64,000 nt of DNA from Cutaneotrichosporon cavernicola (taxonomy: Eukaryota; Basidiomycota; Tremellomycetes; Trichosporonales; Trichosporonaceae): NCBI RefSeq assembly GCF_030864355.1, contig NC_083399.1, positions 434,001-498,000 of the forward strand. The letters run 5' to 3'. Positions 47,100 to 59,796 of the stretch are shown piece by piece (positions within the stretch are counted from its first letter, which is position 1; every line of letters begins with the position of its first letter). The notes below the pieces were generated by a model. That model made no database searches. It saw nothing but the letters and a program-made list of their open reading frames with translations, and was not told the origin of the DNA. The position numbers and the translations under genes are program-made.

Positions 47100-47472
47100 T
47101 GTTCCTGACAGATATCTTTTAATATCTTCTGGACCTGATATAGGGAGATCGAACTGATCAATTAACTCTTCTAATCCGCTCTTTCACCTCGTCTTCTGAC
47201 CAGTCTTTGGCAATATTTATACTCGCTGGATCGCGATCCAAAGTACCACACAACGACCTGATGGGTGCCAGGGCCTCACATCGAGAGCAAGCATGTGGTG
47301 TAGCACCCAGAGTTGTGGCTGCCGAGCTCCTCTCATTGTCTCTCCCCCTTGTCGCGGGAACCTGTAGTTTGCTGATGATAGTGATGGGCGATGTGGTGCT
47401 CTCGCCCTGCAAGGCCGTAGAGCCATGTACTGCGTCTCATGCTCTCTAACGAAAATGCAAGATGTAAGCGCT
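47100..47472. other. Intergenic region, tRNA-Gly to UBR1 3' end
   Basis: 373 bp; UBR1 3' UTR and the tRNA 5' flank. Nothing else seen. Confidence 0.6.
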
Positions 47473-50400
47473 CTACAGACACGACCATCCACCCCCGTCG
47501 TTTGTCATCTCCAACTTGCGAGCACAGAACGTTGACACCCCATGCTGCAGCCATACGTTCCTTCGTAACTCCTCAAACCGCCCAACGTGCATACGCTGCC
47601 GATGTCCGCGACTGGTGTCAGCTTTTGCGCCCGCTTGTTAGTGGTGTCAGACCAAACTCACCGGAGACTCGTCTCCAGCTCGCCGAACTGGTCGAGGTAT
47701 GGCATCGGGCCAAAGCTGCCGGAACCTGCAAAGAGGTAAAGGATCACCCAGCGCTTGATGTCGGCAAAGATGCCCACAACACCGCCACACTCTCTCATGT
47801 GGACGTTGCACTCTCCCTGCTCACCCTCGGAGCAGCAGTCACCCGCCAAACACACCATGCGACCGCAGAACAGACACAGAGCTGGATAGCTGGGCCGGAT
47901 GCCGCAGACGTCGCAACGCTCGCCGGCGTATCGAATGGCTGCGACCTCGTATGCTTCGGGCAGCCGCATGAGCTCGTACGTCCCGGGGTACTCGAGCGGC
48001 GGGAGGATGCGTCCTTGCATGGCCCACTGTGTGAGCCATCGTGCAACGATCGGCGTCTCGGTCGAGTGCAAATTACCCAACGTCTCGGTTGGACTGGGAA
48101 TGCCCAGAAGGCTGAGAAGACGGCGATATTCGCACCCTTCGGTGACAATATAGTCGGGGTTTGTTACTGGGTACGAGTTGTTGACGGCGTAGTAGATGAT
48201 GGCGGAGCGGCGGAGGAAGGGGAGAGTGAACGCGTACAGCAGCCTGGCCACCGTTTCGTCCGAGATGAGCCCCAAGACCGCTTCAATGTCGACGAACGGG
48301 CCGGCGTTGCGCAACACCGTAATCATGGACTGACGGTAATTGCCGAACACGGACAGTGCGTCCTCTCGTGATGCGTCAAGTGGTGGCTCCGTGCGTGGTT
48401 GGGGAGCACTGCGGCCGGAGAGCGATCGGCGGATGAAGACCGACAGGCCCAGCATAGTGCGCGTAAGCTCCGCGTAGTACGACATGACAATGACGGCTTG
48501 GAGCAAATCAGGCGCAATGGCAGCCGCCTCGACTACCATTCCAAGCGGTAATCGGAACAGTAACGGTGATGGCAGCGTGGCGGAGCGGTACCAGTCCGGG
48601 AGGAAGCGCGCGAACAGACCCACACGCAAAGGCGTGCGATCCGTCTTGGTGCCGAAGAACAGATCGAGCTCGAGCTGGAGCGTCCCGATGAGGTGCTTGA
48701 TGAGTTTCAGACCCGTCTCCGGGATCTGCTCGGCCACTGTCGCGCCAGGGGTCGCCATCCCACGGTGTGTGATCTCGCACACCGACACTGTGTAGCCAAC
48801 GAGGTCGTCGGCGAGGTACATGTGTGTCTTCTTGTTGCGGATTCTCTGCGACTGCTCAGATAAGGGCCGAGTGAGCTGCCGGATGCGGTCGACCATGCGA
48901 TGCACATTCTTGTGCGTCTTGCGGTACGTGGGATCTAACGCGTGACGCTGGAACTCGCAGTCTGTAAACCACGGCACAAGCTCTCCCGTTTCGACATGGA
49001 AGTCCCAGATCTTGGCGGAGTCGGATACGCGTAAGAGGCCTTCCTCACTCACAGCGCGGATCCGCTCGCTGAGCGTTGGGGGAAAACCCGGTGCGACCTT
49101 GGAGGCGGGCATTGGTCTTAAGGGTGTGGCGGTCCGGTCGAGAGGAACAAGAATGTTGCCAATGCTCTTGCACAGTGGGCACATGAACTCGTAGCGCATC
49201 GCGTTCTCCGGCTGGTGGCGTTGGACCTGGCTCGCTTGACGTGTGCGCGTACCTTCGTTGTGCTGTAATATACAGTGGTCGTGCATTAAGTGGCCACAGG
49301 CCGAGACGTAGACACCAAACCGCATATTTGTCGGTGGGTACGCGTCAGTGTTGAGCGGCTCGCCTGTCGTGCCCATCCCAAAGCGCAAGTAACGTGTGTT
49401 GCGGTCGAGGTCAGACGGAGTTTGGAGCACCTCCTCATACCAATCTCGTTCCGTCACTGCGTCGCGGATGATGCGGCTTGGCTGGAGGAAAGCGAGCATG
49501 CCACCAGTGCGGCCCGGATGCACAGGCTCCTGGCAAACGATGCACTGACCGTACTGGTGCTTCTCTTCCTCTTCCTCCTCCTCTTCATCCATGTCGTCCA
49601 TGAACGTTGCGGCGAAGTTGGCCTGCTGCTGCGCAAACTTGGCCTTGAGAGCTTGTTGGCGAGCCTTGGCCTGCGCCCTTGCGCTATTGGCCTGTTGCGT
49701 TGCCACGTCTCTTGCGGCCGCCGCGATGCGCGAGTCGCGTTGAGCGCGGTAGTCGATGGTATAGTTCTCTGGCAAATTTTCGACGATGCGGTCAAGGATA
49801 TAGTCAATCTTGGGCCGGAAGACCTCGAACGGCGTGTTCGTCTGCATGAACCAAAGGTTCTGGAATATGCTCATCGATCCGCTGGTCTCAATGATTTCAA
49901 GGCAGCGCATCGCAAATCCTGAGGGGTCTGCGTCAAGCGCCATCATAGCGAGGTGGAGAGACAGGTTGAGGAGCGCGTCCATCGACGGGAGTAGGTGGCC
50001 GCTCTGCTGCCCTTGGCTGGTAAACTTGCCCGGCCAGTCTGCCGGAGTTGCCATAATGATGCAGTGACCCAGGGACCAGTACACTAGTGCCGACGCAGTC
50101 GGGGTCCGGAGGAAGTCGGCCAGGTTGCTGAAGGGCCCAGGGTATGACGGTACGCGGACTGACAAGGGTTTGATGACGGGGTGGGGATTGGAAGGGTCGT
50201 CCTTCTTTGCTCGTTCCACCAGCACCTGTGCTGCGTCGCGCTGCTCGTTTCGACTGTATTGCCGCCAGTACGGATCGACCTCGGCGAAGAACTCGGATTT
50301 GAGCGTGTACGACCCCATGGCCGTCTCGGTCGGAGGGCGGAACGACGCCAATTCGTCCAGGATCGGGATCAGACTGCCTCTCTCGTGCGAGCGTTCTGGT

Positions 50401-53219
50401 AGCTTGCGCACGATTTCCGAGTATGATAGCGACCCCAAAGCGAGCGAGTGGATGATGTGCTTGCGCGTAATGTCGCGCGGCTCGAGGCGATTGATGACGG
50501 CGGTGTCCGAGACGAGGTAGATGATGAGCAGCATCAGCTCCTCAAGCATCGCGACGGCGTCGCGCGGGTCCATGTCGCCCTCCCACAACTCTGGTGACAT
50601 GACGTCGCGGCGGAAGAAGTCGCTCAAGCCATATCGCTCGATGACGGTTGTGAGGAACTGTTCGTGGTCCATTATGCAGAGCGCGAACTGCAGGAGGAAG
50701 AACTCCTGGTCGATGGTGAACTCGCGTTGAGCCAACTCGCGGTAGTGGTGGTACTGGTGGCGCATCGCTGCGCCGTTCTTGTTCCACATGGACAATCTGA
50801 TCTGCGACAAGACAACGTGCTTCTGGAGCGGGAACTCGATCAAGTATGGTGGTATCGTCCAAGCGACTGCGGGGGAGTTGGAACCGGAGGCCGACGCTAA
50901 GAAGGCGTCGGCAAACCTCGTTGGCGAACAGTTTGAGGAGTCGGGGAAGCAGACCGTAGCGAACGACTTGACGAGCTCGGCCATGACGAGGTGCATGTAG
51001 TGGTGGAAGGAGAAGCCAGTGATTCGCGTGACGTTGATGTCGAGGACATTGTACGACGTTCCCGGGCGGAAAACTCTCTCGACCGTCTTAAAGGTGGGCC
51101 CGTTGTACATTGCCCGATCAAGAGTTGTAGACTGAAGAGTCTGGTCGTCCACGATACGCCGCTCGACCATGCGGATGGCAGTGAGTAACCGTTCTGGATC
51201 CGAGAGCTGGAACGACTCGCCAAACTCGCGTGCCAACTTGCTAAGGTCGGGCAGCACGCTGAGTGACTTTATCCAGTCAACCTCGTACTCGACATGGCGT
51301 TCCAGTTCGCGACGTTGCGACTGCATGCCGACAAAGTGGTTGAGGAAGGAGAGCGTTCTGTGAAACAGCTGCGGGTCGCGAACAATCTGGGCCTTGACTT
51401 CCTTATACTTGAGGAGCGCGCGGAGGTGGCTCAGAAGAGTTAACCCCTTCTTGCCTTTGAAGGCTGGCGAGTCGATGTCGAACCGTTGGACGTCGGACGG
51501 GTTCCATTCCTCCTTGGTGGGCCGCATCGAGAAGTAGTTGAACGCCGTTTCCAGGACGGACCGGAACAACTGGCTCTCGACAATGGCTTCGCCACATGCC
51601 GAGCTTCTTCCCAGTAGCATGTAGGACATTGAGAATGCCAAGCTCGAGTCGTCGCGATCCTGGTAGAGATAGTGCTCGAACGTGTGCCCGTAGTTGACCG
51701 AATAGCGCGTCGCAAGCTGGCGCTTGACGTCCCAGCCAAGCACGAAGATTCCTGCGTAGATCTCGCGTAACTGCCACTTGGCACGCTTCCACAGCCGCAC
51801 GTCGAGACGCATTAGCCAGTCGAACCGCTTGACTTTTGATCCGTTGGCCTCCAGGTCGGCGAGGTCGGGTGCGAGGGCCGAGCCAACGTCTGGCTGCGGG
51901 CGCGGGTTCCGTGGCTGGAAGAAAGCCATGGCGATGTATCTCCGTACCAGGTCTTCCTCGCCGCAGATGGTCGTCTTGCACATGTCGCTCAGCCATTGAA
52001 TGAGCAGCCCTGCCACGTCCTCGCGGTACACGTCGTACGCGTGGTGCATGGTGACGCCAATGTCGATCTGCTGGAGCATCGAGGCGTGGTGGAACGCGCT
52101 AACATCCGAGTTTGTGACGGTGATGATCTTACGGCCCTGCATATCAGCATGAGCCGCTGGCAGGTACTCACCACCTCGTCCCATTCTTTGGCGTCGCGTT
52201 CTGCCACATCCCATAACACGCCCGTGGCGTCGCGGAACTGGCGTGTCACCTCGCGCAGAACATGACGCTCGTCCGCCCATGCGACGATCGCCCAAGGCCC
52301 CTTTCCCCGTGCCTCGGCCGGCTCGGCGGACGGAATGTTGCCCTCAGCCATCTCTTCGCGGGTCGCTGGCAGCTTGCCATAGTCGTTGGGTAACGCCGAG
52401 TGCTCAAACGCTGCGACAATGTACTCGACGCACATGACAATCGTCTCGTACAGAGCCTTACACAGCTCCGATGGCGGCGTCTTGGGTTTTGGGCGGCGCA
52501 CCTCGCCATCACGCACTGGTGGGTGGTGAGCGCAACCGAGGTGCTCGTTGTCGCGCCACGCGCTCGAGTCGCCGCAGTCACACACAGCAGCAAACGTGTA
52601 CGAGAGCCCGAAGAGTACTTCATGTCCTTCGTGGTCGCTTGCCTGGAAGCAATCAATGCAGAGCACACAGGACGAGTCCTTGGCACATGTCCTGGAGTCA
52701 GCGAGCGCCATTCGGTCATAACCCTCCCAGGCACGATTCATTAGAGAATCGGTGGCCTCGATCTCACACGACTCACTTGCAGATGTACGTCCGGTCGTAG
52801 CGCTGGAGAACCTTACCGCAGACGGCCCCAAGCTTGGGTTTACGTCCAGGGCGACCGGCTCTGCGGTTTTGTTCCTCAATCCCGCGCTGCGTCTCGAGCA
52901 AGGACCAGCAGCGCTGCGGTTCATAAGTCGAGTCGTTCATGGGGATGAGCCACTCGCGCAACTCGTCCCATGGCGGGACAGGTGACGACGGTGCACTAGA
53001 TGACGGACCTTGTCCGTCGGCGTTGGGGCTGTCCTCGGCATCGGGGAAGAAGGCGTCGACCCACTCGGGCTGATTCAGAATCGTCTTGTACAGTTGTCGG
53101 ACGACCTGGGCGCGTTCGTGGGGCGAAAATTCTGGACACGGCACCCCGCCGGTTATATGCTGGGTGGCCAAGAGTTCGGCCAGCTCAGTCTGGAGCTGTT
53201 GTTGCAAGTGCTGTGCCAT
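47473..53219 (-). CDS. UBR1: UBR1-type E3 ubiquitin ligase (N-recognin)
   Basis: Recognises N-degrons and ubiquitinates substrates with a Rad6-type E2. Exons on minus: 52777-53219, 52172-52691, 47662-52136, 47473-47611; introns 85, 35 and 50 nt; 1,858 aa. The UBR box (about residues 131-203) shows CGKVLQRYDRTYICKTC, DSSCVLCIDCF, DHEGHEV and CDCGDSSAW, the three-zinc fold that binds type-1 N-ends. An acidic-basic linker (about 1150-1180) precedes the RING-H2 (about 1183-1312): CIVC, SACGHLMHDHC and CPLCKS with a long insert. The C-terminal UBR autoinhibitory domain ends in CDVCGIRP, CLFCG and, after the last intron, LRRGH and FEELRRNVWLQHG. The terminal exon was found from the conserved LRRG-to-WLQHG end. 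ATG 53219 chosen; no upstream in-frame ATG. Confidence 0.95.
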
Positions 53220-53682
53220 GGTGCGCGCGGGAGCGCGACCGGCACGGGAGTATGGCAAGGAAGCTAAGGGAATAGGAGGTGGCGTTCCTTGAGTGTTGCG
53301 AGAGCGAGGCGGAGAAAGAGGGGTAGAATGCTGGTCGATGTAGCGAGGAGGATTAAGAGGAGGTGATGGTGACTATGTATATGATGGTGAAGAAGGAAGG
53401 AGTGATGGTGAATGTGATTGTACGCGCGGCGCGCGAGAGGGGGGTGCGGGGGCGGGGCGGGGTTGCGGGTGCGTGTCATCAAAGGAGCTACATACAATTG
53501 AAGAGGCGGAAAGTGGGGTCAACGCCCACCATCGTGTGGGGTATCACACGTCATTGGCTTATGCCACGTGGATACACAACCCATGTAGGTCATCGAGGCA
53601 TGTCCAACGCGTCTAGACTTGGTCTTTGAATCGCAGCTTACATCTCACTTCCGTTTCATTCAATTGAATTGTATCTAAAACA
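53220..53682. other. Divergent promoter region, UBR1 / TRS33
   Basis: 463 bp between start codons, containing purine-rich GATGGTGA-type repeats (about 53360-53420). No gene. Confidence 0.65.
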
Positions 53683-54516
53683 ATGTCCCAAGGCCACCGT
53701 CCTCCATCGAGCGCAACCACGCCGCACGCGCCCATCGCCCCCGTGGCTCCAGCAGCAGTGCACCAGTTGGCGACCCCCACGCCGTTACTCGTCGATTCCT
53801 CGCTCCCAGCCTACCTCCTCCCCGCGGCGCTCAGTGCATTAGCCGACAGCGCTGCAGCCGCCGTCCGGCGCAGGATAGCGGCGGAGACTGAAGCCGAGGG
53901 AGAGAGTTCGAACATGCTCGACGTCGGGAACAAGGGCAAGGACAAGGCCGCCGCGGATATGCCGCTCCTTGTCGACGCGGCGGTCGCTACACGCGTCGAG
54001 CGTATCGGATACATGGTCGGTGGATACATTGCAGAGAAGTGAGTGAAGAGATGAGAAATGCAGCTGAACTGACTCCAGGCTCATGGCGGCCCGGCCACCT
54101 CTCGCGACGCACCTCGACATGATCAAGTTTGTGTGCAAGGACCTCTTCCTGTACATCTACGGCAAGCAGATAGACAATCTCCGAACAAACCACCGAGGTG
54201 TGTTTGTGCTGCAGAGCCATGCATTCCCACCGCTCGAGTCACTCAGCTCGTTCCGTGGCGCTGCTGCCGACCTGGACGCCGCCCGCCACCACCTCGTGTT
54301 TCCCCAGGCGCTGATCCAGGGCGCCCTAGCGCGCCTGGGTATGCACACAACTGTTACGTGCGAGAGCTCGCAGTTGCCGCAGTGTAAGCCATATACCATT
54401 AACCACGCTGATAACAAGGCACGTTCCAGATCCGTACCGTCAAGAACACGACGAGCCGCAAGGACAGTGCCGGCGCTGCAAGCATCCTCGGACCCATGTC
54501 TCCACCTGCACGCTAG
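53683..54516 (+). CDS. TRS33: TRAPP complex subunit Trs33 (TRAPPC6)
   Basis: Subunit of the TRAPP Rab-GEF complexes acting at ER-Golgi and Golgi steps. Exons 53683-54038, 54079-54383, 54419-54516; introns 40 and 35 nt; 252 aa. The Bet3-like fold begins at SSLPAYLLPAALSALADS, with an Ala-rich and acidic insert (residues about 65-95), then VERIGYMVGGYIAEKL, FVCKDLFLYIYGKQIDNLRT, HRGVFVLQSHAF and the final strand CTFQIRTVKN. The last acceptor was taken at AAG (54418), since only this gives the conserved PQC-TFQIRTV strand; the later CAG breaks the frame. The long N-terminus and insert make it larger than yeast-type cores. Confidence 0.93.
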
Positions 54517-54869
54517 ATTGTTGTATAAATGTCATTTAGATTCGCTGTTGGGGTTCCGCACAAGTTCCGGGAGAGAAAATCAGAACGTCTCAGGCAGGTG
54601 GTCAAAGGCGGGTGGGTCCACGCGGTCAGACCAAGCTGTAACTTGCACACGCTACTTGCGAGCACCTCAACCGGCATTGGCAACCTGCACGCAATAGCAT
54701 CCCCGTACACGCTTCTATCGTACACTAAAGTAACTTCTACGGTCTCTCGCTCTTACGCGGAAAAGACGACGCGGCGGCCAGAAGACCTACCCACCGCGAC
54801 GTTGGGGAGAAAGTTTAAAAAAGGCGGAATGTCTTGGCTCTATGTTTGCGGTAGCTTGTAGCGCGGTGC
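54517..54869. other. Convergent 3' region, TRS33 / PSP1
   Basis: 353 bp between stop codons. Likely 3' UTRs; nothing else seen. Confidence 0.6.
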
Positions 54870-57778
54870 TCAGACAGGCATCGCACTCGAGGGGCCGCCT
54901 GGCGCCGCGCCCGGCGACGCAGGCCCGCCCCGAGGGTCGTCCTTGGGCACCATCGACATCCAGATACGGGACTGCTGTCAGCAGTGGAACAAGGCGTTAT
55001 CTCACCTTGAAGATGCGGAAGTTCTCCTTGGTCAGTTCGCGGAAATCGACACGCTTCTCAGCCTTGAAGTAGAAGGTGAGTTTGCGCCTATCCCACTGGT
55101 ACTCGGCGTCGACGATCTGCATCGGCAGGCCGCGCTGCACGACCTTTTCGCGGCAGATCAACATTGCGTCGTACTCGTCCTTGAGCTTTTCGACCATGCG
55201 GCTGATGTCAGCTGCTTCCAGTGAGTTGCGACTTACGCCTGCTCCTCGGGTCCGCCACTAGACTTGGTAAAGATGCGCTTGGGCATGATCTCCTTGGCGA
55301 GCGGGCCACGCGCACCGATGCCGCCGCCACCCATGTCCATCTGGCTACCGCTCGGGCCGACGCCGGAGAGAAGCGTGTTGAGGTCAGAGCCAGAGAAGTC
55401 GAGCTGACCAGGGGCTGGCGGGCGGACGGGGCCGCTGTTGGTTCGCTTGTGGCCAGTAATGCCGTTGGAGTTGCCCGGAGGAGGCTGCTGCTGGTCGGCG
55501 CCAGAGAGCGTCATGCCAGGCGGCTGGTGGGGAGAAGCGCCATGGAGTAGAGCCTGGGTGGCCTGCTTCTCCTGCCATTCGCGTACGTCGATGGGCGTCA
55601 GCTGGTCGTACACCACAGTGCCGAGGTCCGAGCCGCGGTCCGCCTCGACGATGACGCGGTCGCCATTTGAGATCAGCAGCGTCGGGTCGGGGCAATAGAA
55701 GACGTCACGGCGGCCGGCCTTGAAGGTGACAATGTAGAGGGGCGTCGTTGGGGCAAGGTTGGTGAGGGGGATCCCCTTGCCAAGGTCTGCCAGTGAAAGC
55801 GAGGAGAATGACGACGGGGATGTAGGCGCGCCGGGTGCCGAAGGCGGGGGAGCAAAGTAGTTGGGCTGGCTGCCAGGTCCGCCGAAGCCGCTGCCGGTGA
55901 GCTGGCCAGGGCCGGGCGGAACAGGGCCACCAAGGAAGCCGCCGGGACCAGGAGCAAACCCTGGGCCCATGCCGCCGCCCACAGAGCCGCCCATAGCGCC
56001 GCCCATGCCCATGCCGCCCATGCCGCCCATACCCATACCGCCCATGCCGCCCATGCCGCCACCCATGCCGCCGAAGCCACCGCTCTGAGGGAAAGGAGGG
56101 CGCGGCCCACCCTGCTGCTGGCCGACGCCGCCATAGAAGCCGCCAAAGCCAGAGGGCGGGCGGCCAAAGGTGGGGCCAGGACCGATAGGCGGCTGGGAGA
56201 AAGGACCACCGGGGAACCCAGGTCGCGAGGGCGCACCGAAGCGTGCGTCGTACATCGGGTTGCCAAAGGCGCCAGCGCCGGGCGCCGGAGCACGCACCGG
56301 TGCACCAACGGGGGTAGGACGGTGAGCCTCGCGGCCAGAGTCAGGGCTCGAGCCAGATCCGGGACCAGGAGGCATCGAGAAAGATGCACGGCCACGTGTG
56401 TTCTCGAAGTTGAACTTGCTGCGTTCCTGCTTCTCCTGCGATGAGCTGAAGAACGGGTCGGCAGGGGCGGGGTTGGAGCGCGGGATGCTACGCGGAGGCT
56501 CGCCAATCTGCGGGGTGAACATGGGCAGGCTGGTAGCGACCTCTGTCTCGCTGTGCGGCTCGTCCACCTGTGTGAGGCTCAGCGCATTGCTAAGGCGCTC
56601 CGGGAGAAGCTCCTCGTCAGTGAACCCCATGGATGTAACGCCGCGCCGAGACGAAGCCTTGAGGGTGCTCATTGCCTGGCCCTCGTTGTAGCCGAACCCA
56701 CGCCGAGGCCCAGCCCCGACGACCGACATTGAATGGCGACGGCTGTTGGTGCCAGAGCGACCGCCGTTGGTACTATCATCGAATCCGCCCACGACCGACG
56801 AGTAGCTGGGCTGGGAGCCGAGTGCCTTGCTGACCGAGGCCGTGAGTGCCGAGGTCGTGGGAGACTTCCATGCAGCACGCGAGCCGAACGTAGGGTCCTG
56901 GGGCGTTCTAAAGCTCGCCGCCTGGGTGGCCGTGGGGCGCTGCGGTTGTTCGTCGGCCTCACCAAAGGTGCGTATGTTGCCGCCAAACGGTGACATGTTG
57001 CTGGCGTCGTTGTTGCTGGGCCATGGCTCCTCGAACCTAACGCTGGTGGGCGAGTCAAAGGTTGTCATGGGTTTGATAAAGTTGCGGTCCGGGCGGTTTC
57101 CAGTCGCCATCGACTGGGAACGCGAGCGCGAAACGTTGGCGGGTGCGATGGGGGGCGAATATTGGGCGCCAGTACTGTCTGGGAGTGCGTGTTGACCAGA
57201 GAGGGTGGGAGAGGTGGATGGCGATGAGGATGGAGAAAAGGTCGGGAACTGAGAAGGAGAGGTGGTGCGTGGCATGGTGCGCTCCTCCATGTGCGATGAG
57301 AGTGTCCGGATGAGAGACGATTGCTGTAATCCCACATTCAGCGCCCAGTCTCATCTCACACAACACTAGTCTGCAGCTTGTAATACCAAACTGAAACAGA
57401 CCAGATCAGACCTTGTCGACTCACCTTTTGATCCAGCTTTTCAGCCACCGAGAAACTGCTTGCGCGCGTTGGTGCGGAATAGCCCACAGCAGCTCTGCCG
57501 CCAGTTGGAGTACGAGATCCGCCAATGACACCAAAGTCGCTCCCGTTCATGCCTGGGCTACCTCGTCCCGACGCTGGGGACGAGTTTGGCTGTCGATCTC
57601 CGGGAGGTTGCGAGGTTGCACGTTCTTTGACGGTGGACAGGTATGGGTTGTGAACGGTAAAAGAGCGAACTGGAGATGGGCGATAGTGTGGTTGTGGGGG
57701 AGGTGTCGATGTAGCGGGTAGGTTGGGCGAAGGCACCAGGGGACCTGGCGAGGGTGGGACTGGCGCCGCATCTGACAT
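54870..57778 (-). CDS. PSP1: PSP1 C-terminal-domain protein with Gly/Met-rich low-complexity region
   Basis: Exons on minus: 57425-57778, 55237-57323, 55006-55201, 54870-54974; introns 101, 35 and 31 (or 34) nt; 913 aa. Residues 1-500 are Ser/Pro/Thr/Gly-rich and probably disordered, with several RxxS-type sites. About 500-570 is a GGMGGMGMGG-type run. The PSP1 domain is split: a first part with YIVTFKAGRRDVFYC and DLGTVVYD (about 640-700), a disordered insert, and the conserved end with EKVVQRGLPMQIVDAEYQWD, RRKLTFYFKAEKRVDFREL and RIWMSMVP (about 820-885). Yeast Psp1 suppresses DNA polymerase alpha mutants and forms cytoplasmic foci on overexpression; the biochemical role is unknown. The family C-terminal domain is secure. 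Confidence 0.9.
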
Positions 57779-59398
57779 GTTGATGGAAGGAAGCGAGGGT
57801 CTCGTGTCGTTGTATGACACGAGACCAGATATGTTGATGAGGCTAGTGGATGAAGTGAGATGAGAGGATGAAGACTTGGATGGATTGTGGTGGGCTCTAG
57901 GTAATAGTTGGTTGGTCGAGGTTCAGAGGCCCAAAGGTAGATAGAGTGAGGGGAAGGCCGTAGAGGAAAGAGGTGGTTGGGCGGCGAGTGGGCGTGGGGT
58001 GACGGAGCGGAGGCAAAAGTTCCCACACCTAGTTTGTTAATGGGGATAGATAGTTGTAATGGGGTCCCCCTGGGGCCAAAGTAATCCAATGCAATTCCAG
58101 TAGGAGATTCAATTGTAAGCTTTGCAAGGTCGTTGGTTACTTTGCGTACTGTCTTAGCTGGCCTCTTGGCCTCTTGTTGGGTCTAGATCGCAATTGTTGA
58201 AAAGACTAAATGAGTGGCGACAAGTGAACTAACAGTGTGAATGGCCAAATGACTATCCACTTTGAACACAGATGTGAGATGTGAGATGCGGGGCACTGGT
58301 ACATGGTCCAAGGTCCAAGGAATGGGGTAGACGTCAATGTCGTTGTCCGTACCGATCTGGTATCTCTTTGCGCCTCGGATGAGGTCATCATACCACTGAC
58401 GGCTCGCCAAGTTCTGCTCTGGTAGGGGGTATACGGGGGGATTACGGGGGCCGCTTCGTCTTTCTACGTATTCTACAGCCCTTGGACTGCTACATTCTCT
58501 GTCCTTGCCAAGTGGCAACGCTGATTCGTCATTCCGGCTTGGGCATTTGGGCACACTAAGGAGAATACAGAGTATAGGCAGCACTGGTACCAAAACACAA
58601 CAAGCCGTGCCAGCCGTGCCAAGGTCGGAGGTCAGGTGGTCTATGTGGTATCACCCAGCACTCTGGTCTCAAGCCTCTCTTTCCTACCTTTGGTTGTATG
58701 GGTATCGAGTTGGGACGAGGTCACGCGTAGATACGATCAGACTCTGTTTACTAGGCACATTGGCACCGTGCACTCGACCTTCCCTTTTGGCCAACATGCC
58801 GCCCTGCGATTATGCGTTCAGTGACATGCCAAAGGTAACGTGCACGTATATCTATCTGCATCTGCATCTGTTGTGTACATAGGGACATGGTTCATCGCCC
58901 AGTGTAGTTTGACTGAGAGGATCAAGAAGAGGTAAAGAACGTGGCTGTGATAAAGGCGACACTGCACTTGGGAGTGTCAAGCGGGAATGTCGTATCTGGC
59001 ACGTTCAGCACAGTGCTTGCTCGAGAAAACACAGAGGTTGAAGCAAGTCCAGTAGAGGTTGCCATTCTGTCCTGTGCCCTGGGCACGTGCAGGCCAGCGT
59101 ATACAAGTCCCCATGTATCACCAAGATGCAGGGTATCGACTTTAAAAGCCAACGGAGATGAGACCTAGGGACATGCGTTGGCATGAAACCTTTCCATGAA
59201 ATCGTCAAAGGCCTCGTCGCGTCGACTGGCCTATGGGGGAACGAGCTGTTGCATTTGGTAACGGCACAGACCGTAACAATTGTCAGTGTCGTCTGTCGTC
59301 GCTGTGGGAGCCATCCGCCATATGCCATGGCCAAAGTGAGTGGAGGGGCGGCCAGCTGCGGCCAGCAACGTGGGTCGGTGTGACGCTTGAGAAGGGAA

Positions 59399-59417
59399 GG
59401 GGGGGGGGGGGGGGGGG
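59399..59417 (+). repeat. Poly-G run (19 G)
   Basis: Uninterrupted G19 in the PSP1/NBR1 intergenic region. Confidence 0.9.
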
Positions 59418-59796
59418 TTGTACACAGGAGATCAGGGGAGTGACGTCATAGTCCGGCAACCGAGACCAGGTGGTCATTTGAGTGAGTCTGGACTAGTACG
59501 CCTTTGTCGCCACTCTGTCTCATAGCTGGTCAGAGCTGTAGTACACCAGATAGAGAAGAGATGGAACGACGGCAGCGATAGCTACCAAAATGGCGATGAT
59601 GGTATTCAGACCCAGAGATCATTGTTGCGTGTTGAATTGAATGTCTGACCCAACACTTTAGCAAGGCGATCAGGCGAAGAATCGGGGTAGGACTGAGCAA
59701 TCGAAGCTTAATACGATGAGCGGTGATGGAAAGATCACATGTCCTAAGGGCCTTGAACGTTGTCATTGTATTCTGGGCCACGTAAAGGGCGCATGT

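Noticed and set aside
47439..48371. 310-codon open frame on plus
   Set aside because: Antisense to the 3' part of UBR1, which is a confirmed coding exon.
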